Source of the DNA: Pseudomonas khorasanensis
Lineage (GTDB): Bacteria; Pseudomonadota; Gammaproteobacteria; Pseudomonadales; Pseudomonadaceae
NCBI RefSeq assembly: GCF_014268505.2
Contig: NZ_JABWQP020000008.1
Coordinates: 155,125-219,124 of the forward strand
Length of the DNA: 64,000 bases
Direction: 5' to 3'
Made by a program: the position numbers and the translations under genes. Shown one piece after another: positions 1 through 6,537 of the stretch (the stretch's first letter is position 1; every line of letters begins with the position of its first letter). The notes below the pieces were generated by a model. It made no database searches. It worked only from the letters and a program-made list of their open reading frames with translations, and was not told where the DNA came from.

Positions 1-2
1 TG

Positions 3-914
3 CGCAGCAACTTCGGCGAGATCGGCCTGTTCGCCGGCAGCGTGCTGGGCGGCGCCAGCATCGGCATCGTCGGCGTGCTTCTGCCGGGCATCGTCAAACG
101 CGATTTCGCCAAACACGCCGGCACCATGACCGGCGTCTACACCATGGCCCTGTGCCTGGGCGCTGCGATGGCCGCGGGCTCGACCGTGCCATTGAGCGAG
201 CACTTCGATAACAGTTGGGCGATGGGCCTGGGTTTCTGGGTGATTCCTGCATTAGTGGCCGCGGTGTTCTGGCTGCCGCAGGTCGGCAAGCAGCACGGTT
301 CGCACAACGTGGCCTACCGCGTGCGTGGCCTGCTGCGTGATCCGCTGGCCTGGCAAGTAACGTTGTACATGGGGCTGCAATCGTCGCTGGCCTACATTGT
401 GTTTGGCTGGTTGCCATCGATCCTCATCGGTCGTGGCCTGACGCCGACACAGGCCGGGCTGGTGCTGTCCGGTTCGGTGATCGTCCAGCTCGCCAGTTCC
501 CTTGCCGCGCCGTGGCTGGCAACGCGCGGCAAGGATCAGCGTCTGGCGATCGTCGTGGTCATGGCGCTGACCCTTGGCGGTCTGTTCGGTTGCCTCTATG
601 CACCGATCGAAGGCCTGTGGGGCTGGGCAATTCTGCTGGGTCTGGGGCAGGGCGGCACGTTCAGTCTGGCATTGACACTGATCGTGCTGCGCTCGCGGGA
701 TTCACACGTGGCGGCGAACCTGTCGAGCATGTCCCAGGGCTTCGGCTACACCCTGGCGTCGATGGGGCCGTTCGCGGTCGGTATCGTGCATGACTGGACG
801 GGTGGCTGGAATGCCGTGGGCTGGATATTCGGGATTGTCGGTACCGGTGCAATCATTGCCGGCCTCGGCGCCGGGCGCGCGCTGTACGTGCAGGTCGAGA
901 GCGAAAAAATCTGA
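3..914 (+). CDS. CynX/NimT-type MFS transporter (5' truncated by window edge)
   Basis: The frame is open from base 3, so the true start lies upstream of the window; about 303 codons remain. The protein is almost entirely hydrophobic, with roughly eight or nine membrane segments and a central cytoplasmic loop (Gln-Val-Gly-Lys-Gln-His near base 280) that separates the two six-helix halves. The pattern fits the cyanate permease-like (CynX/NimT) branch of the major facilitator superfamily, inner-membrane proteins that import small anions. The substrate cannot be read from the sequence. The gene ends just before a REP palindrome. Confidence 0.8.
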   Translation, partial: RSNFGEIGLFAGSVLGGASIGIVGVLLPGIVKRDFAKHAGTMTGVYTMALCLGAAMAAGSTVPLSEHFDNSWAMGLGFWVIPALVAAVFWLPQVGKQHGSHNVAYRVRGLLRDPLAWQVTLYMGLQSSLAYIVFGWLPSILIGRGLTPTQAGLVLSGSVIVQLASSLAAPWLATRGKDQRLAIVVVMALTLGGLFGCLYAPIEGLWGWAILLGLGQGGTFSLALTLIVLRSRDSHVAANLSSMSQGFGYTLASMGPFAVGIVHDWTGGWNAVGWIFGIVGTGAIIAGLGAGRALYVQVESEKI

Positions 915-930
915 ATGCGACGATGGCAAA

Positions 931-954
931 TGTGGGAGCGAGCCTGCTCGCGAA
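931..954. repeat. Single REP palindrome (GTGGGAGCGAGCCTGC family)
   Basis: This is one unpaired copy of the palindrome TGTGGGAGCGAGCCTGCT followed by CGCGAA. The same unit recurs as inverted pairs at 19072-19163, 20702-20793 and 60416-60479. Confidence 0.85.
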
Positions 955-967
955 TGCGGGTGTGTAC

Positions 968-1072
968 GATCGTTCCCACGCTCTGCGTGGGAATGCAGCA
1001 AGGGACGCTCTGCGTCCCCGAGCCGACCAGAGCGTCGGGAGAGGCGTCACCACGCAGAGCGTGAGAACGATC
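968..1072. repeat. Intergenic element with 23-bp inverted ends and two internal hairpins
   Basis: The left arm 968-990 (GATCGTTCCCACGCTCTG...) is matched by the reverse complement at 1050-1072 with one mismatch. Between them lie two smaller palindromes, GGGACGCTCTGCGTCCC near 1002-1018 and CCGACCAGAGCGTCGG near 1023-1038. The whole can fold as a cloverleaf. No coding frame covers it. It resembles dispersed non-autonomous intergenic elements of Pseudomonas. Confidence 0.75.
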
Positions 1073-1162
1073 AGTTAGAAGCTTGACCGAATGCCGATAG
1101 TGTTTCTGCGCTCGGCAGATTATGGTGCTGGCAATCTGTAACTCTTTTCCTTGGAGATTGCC

Positions 1163-1633
1163 TTGAGCGAAGCCCACAGCGCGATGATCACCCGGTTCTA
1201 CGAAGCTTTCCAGCGTCTGGATGCCGAAGCCATGGCGGCCTGCTATACGGACGACGTGGTCTTCAGCGATCCGGCCTTCGGCGAACTGCGCGGTCGCGAC
1301 GCCGGCGACATGTGGCGCATGCTTACCACACGCGCCAAGGATTTCTCGCTGACCTTCGACAACATCCGCGCCGATGAACGCAGCGGCGGCGCCCATTGGG
1401 TGGCGACTTACCTGTTCAGTCAGACCGGCAACACCGTGGTCAACGATATCCAGGCGCGCTTCGTGTTCCGGGACGGCAAGATCTGTGAGCACCACGATCA
1501 TTTCGATCTTTGGCGCTGGTCGCGTCAGGCGCTCGGTTTCAAAGGTTTGTTGCTGGGCTGGACGCCGCTGGTGCGCAACGCCTTGCGGGCTCAGGCGCGC
1601 AAGGGACTGAAGGCATTTCAGGCCGGTCGCTGA
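1163..1633 (+). CDS. NTF2-fold (SnoaL-like) protein
   Basis: 156 residues. The sequence has the cone-shaped NTF2 fold signature: an N-terminal helix 'ITRFYEAFQRLDAEAMAACY', then 'DDVVFSDPAFGELRG', then strands with 'WVATYLFSQTG' and the ending 'HHDHFDLWRW'. Such proteins include limonene epoxide hydrolase-like enzymes and many of unknown substrate, so no reaction is assigned. The TTG at 1163 is chosen because GGAG (1153-1156) lies six bases upstream. A TTG at 1151 is in frame but overlaps that ribosome-binding site. The gene is alone, with a repeat upstream and the GIY-YIG gene 39 bp downstream. Confidence 0.8.
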   Translation: MSEAHSAMITRFYEAFQRLDAEAMAACYTDDVVFSDPAFGELRGRDAGDMWRMLTTRAKDFSLTFDNIRADERSGGAHWVATYLFSQTGNTVVNDIQARFVFRDGKICEHHDHFDLWRWSRQALGFKGLLLGWTPLVRNALRAQARKGLKAFQAGR

Positions 1634-1672
1634 TAAGATCGCGTCCTGTTTCCTACGTGCCTTGATCCCGAA

Positions 1673-1975
1673 GTGACCAGCCTCAGCGAAAAATCTGTCG
1701 ATGTTGCCGAACCGGTGAGCAAACCTTGGTTCGTCTACCTCGTCCGCGCCGCCAACGGTTCGTTGTATTGTGGGATCAGTGACGATCCGGTACGCCGCTT
1801 CGCCAAGCATCAGAGCGGTAAAGGAGCGCGTTTTTTTCTCTCCAGTCCGGCGATGGCGTTGGTCTATACCGAGCGCTGCCGCGACAAAAGCGACGCGCTG
1901 CGTCAGGAGCGGTTGATCAAAAAGCTCAGGAAAAGCGCCAAGGAATGTCTCGTCGCGTCTTATCAATCTGACTGA
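1673..1975 (+). CDS. GIY-YIG nuclease superfamily protein (UPF0213/YhbQ-like)
   Basis: 100 residues, a single GIY-YIG domain. The GIY part is 'VYLVRAANGSLYCGIS' (residues 21-36), followed by an Arg-Arg pair in 'DDPVRRFAKH' and a glutamate in 'LRQERLIKKL'. The length and pattern match the stand-alone YhbQ/YazA group rather than UvrC or homing nucleases. The cellular role of this group is poorly known; DNA binding or cleavage is the family expectation. The GTG start has a poor Shine-Dalgarno. An N-terminal extension of about 19 residues precedes the domain. Confidence 0.85.
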   Translation: MTSLSEKSVDVAEPVSKPWFVYLVRAANGSLYCGISDDPVRRFAKHQSGKGARFFLSSPAMALVYTERCRDKSDALRQERLIKKLRKSAKECLVASYQSD

Positions 1976-2058
1976 TTGGTTCCCATCAGGCGGATCTGTA
2001 GGCCTGTCACGCAATGCGCGTTAAGCTGCGGATTCACTTTCCAGCGGCGGAGCCGAGC

Positions 2059-2994
2059 ATGTCCGAGTTGATTCTGCACCATTATCCGACCTCTCCTTTT
2101 GCCGAAAAGGCCCGTCTGCTGCTGGGCTTCAAAGGTTTGTCCTGGCGTTCGGTGCATATTTCCCCGGTAATGCCAAAACCGGATCTGACCGCTCTGACCG
2201 GTGGCTACCGCAAGACGCCGGTGCTGCAGATCGGCGCCGATATCTATTGCGACACTTCGCTCATTGCGCGCCGCCTTGAGCAGGAAAAAGCCCTGCCTGC
2301 GTTTTTTCCCGAAGGCCAGGAAATGACCAGTGCCAGCTTCGCGACGTGGGCCGATTCGGTGGTGTTTCAACATGCGGTGAGTCTGGTGTTTCAACCGGAG
2401 TCGGTGGCGGTGCGTTTCGGCAAGTTGCCGCCGGAAGCGATCAAGGCGTTTCTGACCGACCGCGCCGGGTTGTTCAGCGGCGGCAGCGCCACGCGTCTGT
2501 CAGCCGAGCAGGCCAAGCATCAATGGCCGACGATCATGGCGCGACTCGAGCAACAGTTGCAGCGCGAGCAGGGCGACTTTCTGTTCGGTGCGCCATCGAT
2601 TGCCGACTTCGCATTGGCACATCCGCTGTGGTTCCTTAAGGCGACGCACGTGACGGCGCCGTTGGTGGATGAATATCCTGCGGTTGCGGCATGGTTGGGT
2701 CGGGTGCTGGGGTTCGGTCATGGCGCGGCGAGCGAGATGTCTTCCGAAGAGGCGCTGGAAGTGGCTCGTAGCTCGACGCCTGCGGCATTGCCGGTTGAGA
2801 CATTTGTTGAACCGAACGGCTTCACGGTCGGCCAGCAGGTGGCGATTTGCGCGACAGATTATGGTGTTGATCCGGTGATGGGGGAGTTGCTGTTTGCCGG
2901 GAGCGAGGAGTTGATCATCCGTCGAGAAGACGAACGTGGCGGCGTGGTGCATGTGCACTTCCCGCGCTTTGGTTTCCGTATCGAAGCCAAGTGA
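2059..2994 (+). CDS. Glutathione S-transferase family protein with C-terminal extension
   Basis: 311 residues. Residues 1-80 form a thioredoxin-like GST N-domain with 'HHYPTSPFAEKARL' (likely catalytic serine region), the cis-proline strand 'KTPVLQIG' and 'DTSLIARRLE'. The helical GST C-domain follows to about residue 230, with 'FGAPSIADFAL'. A further tail of about 70 residues after 240 ('FTVGQQVAICATDYGVDPVMG') goes beyond the usual 200-230 residue GST length. The start at 2059 has GGAG at 2048-2051. An upstream in-frame ATG at 2014 lacks a good site. The substrate is unknown. Confidence 0.85.
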   Translation: MSELILHHYPTSPFAEKARLLLGFKGLSWRSVHISPVMPKPDLTALTGGYRKTPVLQIGADIYCDTSLIARRLEQEKALPAFFPEGQEMTSASFATWADSVVFQHAVSLVFQPESVAVRFGKLPPEAIKAFLTDRAGLFSGGSATRLSAEQAKHQWPTIMARLEQQLQREQGDFLFGAPSIADFALAHPLWFLKATHVTAPLVDEYPAVAAWLGRVLGFGHGAASEMSSEEALEVARSSTPAALPVETFVEPNGFTVGQQVAICATDYGVDPVMGELLFAGSEELIIRREDERGGVVHVHFPRFGFRIEAK

Positions 2995-3005
2995 TTGACA
3001 ACTAT

Positions 3006-3123
3006 TGTGGCGAGGGAGCTTGCTCCCGCTGGGCGGCGAAGCGGCCCTCGCTTTCAGGCGAGAGCACGTTTGCAGGTTTTACGACTGCTGCGCAGCCGAG
3101 CGGGAGCAAGCTCCCTCGCCACA
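3006..3123. repeat. Inverted REP pair (GTGGCGAGGGAGC family)
   Basis: Two copies of GTGGCGAGGGAGCTTGCTCC face each other, at about 3007-3030 and 3100-3123, around a variable middle. They lie between the convergent GST and glutaredoxin genes. Confidence 0.85.
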
Positions 3124-3132
3124 GGTTATGCG

Positions 3133-3483
3133 TTACTTCAGGGCAGCGAGGATCTCGTCCTGATCGAATCCGCGAATCAGCGTGCCGTTCACATCGATCA
3201 GCGGAATCCCGCGCCCGCCCAATGCCTCATACGCCTTGCGCGCTTCGGCATCCTTCTCGATATCAAACTCTTTGAACGGTATGCCCTTGCTGTCGAGAAA
3301 ACGCTTGGTTTGCTTGCAGTAGCCGCACCAGTCTGTGGCGTAGAGCACGACGTTGGCCTGCGCCCTTGTCTGCTCAGAGACCGTTTGCGACGGGTTGAAC
3401 AGCCGCTCGATCTTGCCCCAGTTCTGGTAAACCACAACCACCAGCAGAACCAGCGCGACCTTCTTCAGCACATTGCCGAGCAT
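3133..3483 (-). CDS. Membrane-anchored glutaredoxin-like protein
   Basis: 116 residues. A hydrophobic N-terminal helix (about residues 5-20, 'VLKKVALVLLVVVVY') anchors a glutaredoxin domain. The redox motif is 'DWCGYCKQ' (Cys53, Cys56), and the cis-proline is in 'GIPLIDVNG' (Pro94). It should act as a thiol-disulfide oxidoreductase tethered to the inner membrane; its partner is unknown. The ATG overlaps the TGA of yejK by one base (TGATG), so the pair is translationally coupled. Confidence 0.88.
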   Translation of the reverse strand: MLGNVLKKVALVLLVVVVYQNWGKIERLFNPSQTVSEQTRAQANVVLYATDWCGYCKQTKRFLDSKGIPFKEFDIEKDAEARKAYEALGGRGIPLIDVNGTLIRGFDQDEILAALK

Positions 3484-4487
3484 CAGTTACGCCGCTTCAA
3501 CTGATCGGTGAGCGACGTCGGCAGGCCTTTGATGATCAGGGTGCCATTCTCTTCGTCATACTCGATCTTCGAACCCAGCAGATGCGCTTCGAAGCTGATC
3601 GACAAGCCTTCGGCGCGGCCGGTGAAGCGCCGGAATTGATTGAGGGTGCGTTTGTCCGCCGGAATTTCCGGCGACAGGCCGTAGTCCTTGTTGCGAATGT
3701 GATCGTAGAAGGCTTTCGGGCGTTCTTCGTCGATCAGTTCCGACAGCTCTTCAAGGCCCATCGGTTCGCCGAGCTTGGCCTGGCTGCTGGCGTAATCCAC
3801 CAACGTCTTGGTTTTCTCGCGCGCGGACTCTTCCGGCAGGTCTTCGCTTTCAACGAAGTCACTGAACGCCTTGAGCAGCGTGCGCGTCTCGCCGGGGCCG
3901 TCGACGCCTTCCTGACAGCCGATGAAGTCGCGGAAGTATTCCGAAACTTTCTTGCCGTTCTTGCCTTTGATGAACGAAATGTACTGCTTGGACTGCTTGT
4001 TGTTCTGCCATTCGGAGACGTTGATCCGCGCTGCCAGATGCAATTGGCCAAGGTCAAGATGGCGCGACGGGGTGACGTCCAGCTCATCTGTCACCGCCAC
4101 GCCTTCGCTGTGATGCAGCAGGGCAATCGCAAGGTAATCGGTCATGCCCTGCTGGTAGTGAGCGAACAGCACGTGACCACCCACCGACAGGTTCGACTCT
4201 TCCATCAGTTTCTGCAGATGCTCGACCGCGACTTTGCTGAACGCGGTGAAGTCCCTGCCGCCCTCCATGTACTCCTTCAACCAGCCGCTGAACGGGAATG
4301 CGCCGGACTCGGGATGGAACAGACCCCAGGCTTTGCCCTGTTTGGCGTTGTAGCTCTCGTTGAGGTCGGCAAGCATGTTTTCGATGGCGGCTGACTCGGC
4401 CAGTTCGGAATCGCGCGCGTGCAAAACTGCGGGTGTGCCGTCGGGTTTTTTGTCGATCAGGTGGACGATGCAATGACGGATCGGCAT
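3483..4487 (-). CDS. yejK: Nucleoid-associated protein YejK/NdpA
   Basis: 334 residues, the normal length for the NdpA/YejK family, which associates with the bacterial nucleoid. Recognisable stretches are the N-terminal 'IRHCIVHLIDKKPDG', 'HVLFAHYQQGMTDYLAIALL' and the C-terminal 'ISFEAHLLGSKIEYDEENG'. It is followed immediately by the glutaredoxin gene. It is transcribed divergently from hupP, another nucleoid protein gene, across a gap of about 395 bp. Confidence 0.92.
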   Translation of the reverse strand: MPIRHCIVHLIDKKPDGTPAVLHARDSELAESAAIENMLADLNESYNAKQGKAWGLFHPESGAFPFSGWLKEYMEGGRDFTAFSKVAVEHLQKLMEESNLSVGGHVLFAHYQQGMTDYLAIALLHHSEGVAVTDELDVTPSRHLDLGQLHLAARINVSEWQNNKQSKQYISFIKGKNGKKVSEYFRDFIGCQEGVDGPGETRTLLKAFSDFVESEDLPEESAREKTKTLVDYASSQAKLGEPMGLEELSELIDEERPKAFYDHIRNKDYGLSPEIPADKRTLNQFRRFTGRAEGLSISFEAHLLGSKIEYDEENGTLIIKGLPTSLTDQLKRRN

Positions 4488-4882
4488 GGGCTTCTCGGCT
4501 GTTGGAAGGGAGGAGGGCAGGCTCCCCCGAAAAAGCGCTCAGTGTACCGCAAACACTGGTTTTGGCGCCGGGTGAGGGGCAAATCCGCGGCCCTCGGGAG
4601 CCCTTATGCAGTTTTTTACCGATTTAGCGCAATAAAGCTGACCAAATGGGTAGCTAGAGGCGGATATTTCCTTGTCGCTGTGCTAGTTTTGCCCGGTCTT
4701 ACGCGAAGTCACTGCGTTAAGCGTGCAATCAGCATTTGTCAGGTCGAACCAAACCCTGATTTCGGCATCTATAACCCGACTCGTCGCGGTTATCGCCGAG
4801 GGTGCCAGATCCAGAAGATCGGGCTCGATGGCTGACACTGCACTCTGCAATCCATATGAATTTGATAGGGAAGGAACACTAC
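4488..4882. other. Divergent yejK/hupP intergenic region
   Basis: About 395 bp with no convincing gene. It must carry the promoters of yejK (minus) and hupP (plus). AT-rich patches occur around 4610-4700 and 4765-4780. I do not see a single clear -35/-10 pair. The hupP ribosome-binding site AAGGAA lies at 4871-4876. Confidence 0.5.
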
Positions 4883-5164
4883 ATGGCTCTTACTAAAGAC
4901 CAACTGATCGCCGACATCGCTGAAGCTATCGACGCGCCGAAAACCACCGCGCGTAACGCTCTGGACCAACTGGGTCAAATCGTTGCCGATCAGCTGGAAA
5001 ACGGCGGCGAAATCACCTTGCCAGGTATCGGCAAGCTGAAAGTCACCGAGCGTCCTGCCCGCACTGGCCGTAACCCTTCGACTGGCGCTGCCATCGAAAT
5101 CCCTGCCAAGAAAGTGATCAAGCTGGTTGTGGCCAAAGGCCTGACCGACGCTGTGAACAAGTAA
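4883..5164 (+). CDS. hupP: HU-family DNA-binding protein
   Basis: 93 residues with the HU/IHF fold. The N-terminal helices 'LTKDQLIADIAEAIDAPKT' are followed by the signature 'GEITLPGIGKLKV', and the arm contains 'RPARTGRNPSTGAA' with the intercalating proline. HU bends and compacts DNA as a dimer. The start at 4883 follows AAGGAA with a spacing of six. The locus next to yejK and upstream of the valS cluster matches hupP of P. putida, one of several HU paralogues in Pseudomonas. The symbol rests on that context. A strong terminator follows. Confidence 0.93.
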   Translation: MALTKDQLIADIAEAIDAPKTTARNALDQLGQIVADQLENGGEITLPGIGKLKVTERPARTGRNPSTGAAIEIPAKKVIKLVVAKGLTDAVNK

Positions 5165-5180
5165 GACGCAGCGATAAAAA

Positions 5181-5218
5181 AAACCGTGCGCCGGAGCGAT
5201 CCGGGCACGGTTTTTTTG
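5181..5218 (+). terminator. Rho-independent terminator of hupP
   Basis: The stem ACCGTGC (5183-5189) pairs with GCACGGT (5205-5211) and is followed by seven T residues, 17 bp after the hupP stop. Confidence 0.9.
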
Positions 5219-5250
5219 TGGCTGCGATTTGGCGAGGCGTTACGCCGCTC

Positions 5251-5350
5251 TGTAGGAGCTGACGAGTGAAACGAGGCTGCGATCTTTTAATCTTGTTTTT
5301 GAAAATCAGGATCGAGATCAAAAGATCGCAGCGTTTCGCAGCTCCTACAG
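5251..5350. repeat. Inverted REP pair (GCTGCGATCTTTT family)
   Basis: TGTAGGAGCTGACGAG with GGCTGCGATCTTTTAATC on the left is mirrored by GATCAAAAGATCGCAGC and GCAGCTCCTACAG on the right. It lies between the convergent hupP and rlmF genes. Confidence 0.85.
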
Positions 5351-5352
5351 GT

Positions 5353-6372
5353 TCAGCGCACCCAGCGCTCGCGCCGCCAGATCTCCTGCTCGGACTTGGT
5401 CTGGAACGTCCAGGCCACGAAGCGGCTCTGCTTCTGTCCCTGCGACATCTCCACTACTTGGCTCTCGAGCACGCCAGCTTTCTTCAGTGCAGTCTCGATG
5501 GCCGGCAGATTCGACGCTTTCGACACCAGCGTGCTGAACCACAACACCTTGTGCTGAAAGTTGGCGCTCTCTGCGATCAGTTGCGTCACGAAACGTGCTT
5601 CGCCACCCTCACACCACAATTCGGCTGACTGCCCGCCAAAGTTCAGCACCGGCAGTTTGCGTTTCGGATCGGCCCGGCCCAGTGCGCGCCATTTGCGCTC
5701 GCTGCCCTTGGTTGCTTCGTCCATGGAAGCGTGGAACGGCGGGTTGCACATGGTCAGGTCGAAACGCTCGCCCGGCTCCAGCAGGCCAATCAGGATGTGC
5801 TTGCGGTTTTCCTGCAGGCGCAACTGGATAACCTTGCTCAGGTCGTTGGACTGGACGATAGCCTTGGCAGCTGCAACGGCGGTCGGATCGATCTCCGAGC
5901 CGAGGAAGTGCCAGCGGTATTCGCTGTTGCCGATCAGCGGATAAACGCAGTTGGCGCCCATGCCGATGTCCAGCACATTGACGATCGCCCCGCGCGGCAC
6001 CTTGCCGTCGTTCATGCTCGCCAGCAGATCCGCCAGAAAATGCACGTAATCGGCACGGCCCGGCACCGGAGGGCAGAGGTAATCCGCCGGGATGTCCCAG
6101 TGCTGGATGCCGTAGAACGACTTGAGCAGCGCCCGGTTGAACACGCGCACCGCGTCGGGGCTGGCGAAGTCGATGCTTTCCTTGCCGTACGGGTTGGTGA
6201 TCACGTACTTGGCCAGTTCCGGCGTGGTCTTGATCAGCGCCGGGAAGTCGTAACGACCCTGATGGCGGTTGCGCGGGTGCAGGCTGGCCTTTTCACGCGG
6301 CTCGACGGCTTTGGTCGGGGTCGCGGCGTCAGGCTTCTTGCGCGCAGGTTTGGGGGGGCGGGGGGCATTCAT
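5353..6372 (-). CDS. rlmF: 23S rRNA (adenine(1618)-N(6))-methyltransferase RlmF
   Basis: 339 residues. The lysine/proline-rich N-terminus ('PPKPARKKPDAATP') precedes the RlmF core: 'LHPRNRHQGRYDFPAL', the SAM-binding 'VLDIGMGANCVYPLIG' and the amino-methyltransferase motif NPPF in 'DLTMCNPPFHAS'. The enzyme methylates A1618 of 23S rRNA. The ATG at 6372 matches the family N-terminus; the frame stays open upstream, but that sequence is intergenic. It is transcribed in the same direction as valS, with valS's terminator in between. Confidence 0.93.
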   Translation of the reverse strand: MNAPRPPKPARKKPDAATPTKAVEPREKASLHPRNRHQGRYDFPALIKTTPELAKYVITNPYGKESIDFASPDAVRVFNRALLKSFYGIQHWDIPADYLCPPVPGRADYVHFLADLLASMNDGKVPRGAIVNVLDIGMGANCVYPLIGNSEYRWHFLGSEIDPTAVAAAKAIVQSNDLSKVIQLRLQENRKHILIGLLEPGERFDLTMCNPPFHASMDEATKGSERKWRALGRADPKRKLPVLNFGGQSAELWCEGGEARFVTQLIAESANFQHKVLWFSTLVSKASNLPAIETALKKAGVLESQVVEMSQGQKQSRFVAWTFQTKSEQEIWRRERWVR

Positions 6373-6445
6373 GGGTGTGGTCGATTCGGGTATGGCTGAA
6401 AGTGGCGGGTATTGTCCCACATTGACGACGTATACGCCGATCCCA

Positions 6446-6471
6446 TGTAGGAGCCTTCGGCAGCTCCTGCA
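6446..6471. repeat. Degenerate REP hairpin
   Basis: TGTAGGAGCCTTCGGCAGCT followed by CCTGCA folds as a short hairpin. It resembles the outer part of the 5251-5350 repeat family without the GATCTTTTGATC core. It lies in the valS-rlmF gap. Confidence 0.55.
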
Positions 6472-6490
6472 CGGGGAATTTGGTGGGAAT

Positions 6491-6522
6491 AAAAAAGGGA
6501 AGCCACTTGGGCCTCCCTTTTT
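6491..6522 (-). terminator. Terminator of valS
   Basis: Read on the minus strand, AAGGGAGGC pairs with GCTTCCCTT and is followed by a run of T. It begins about 16 bp after the valS stop. Confidence 0.85.
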
Positions 6523-6537
6523 CATTGCGATGTGCCG

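Noticed and set aside
746..2014. 422-codon minus-strand frame across the NTF2 and GIY-YIG genes
   Set aside because: It runs through the intergenic repeat element and two well-supported plus-strand genes, so it is not coding.
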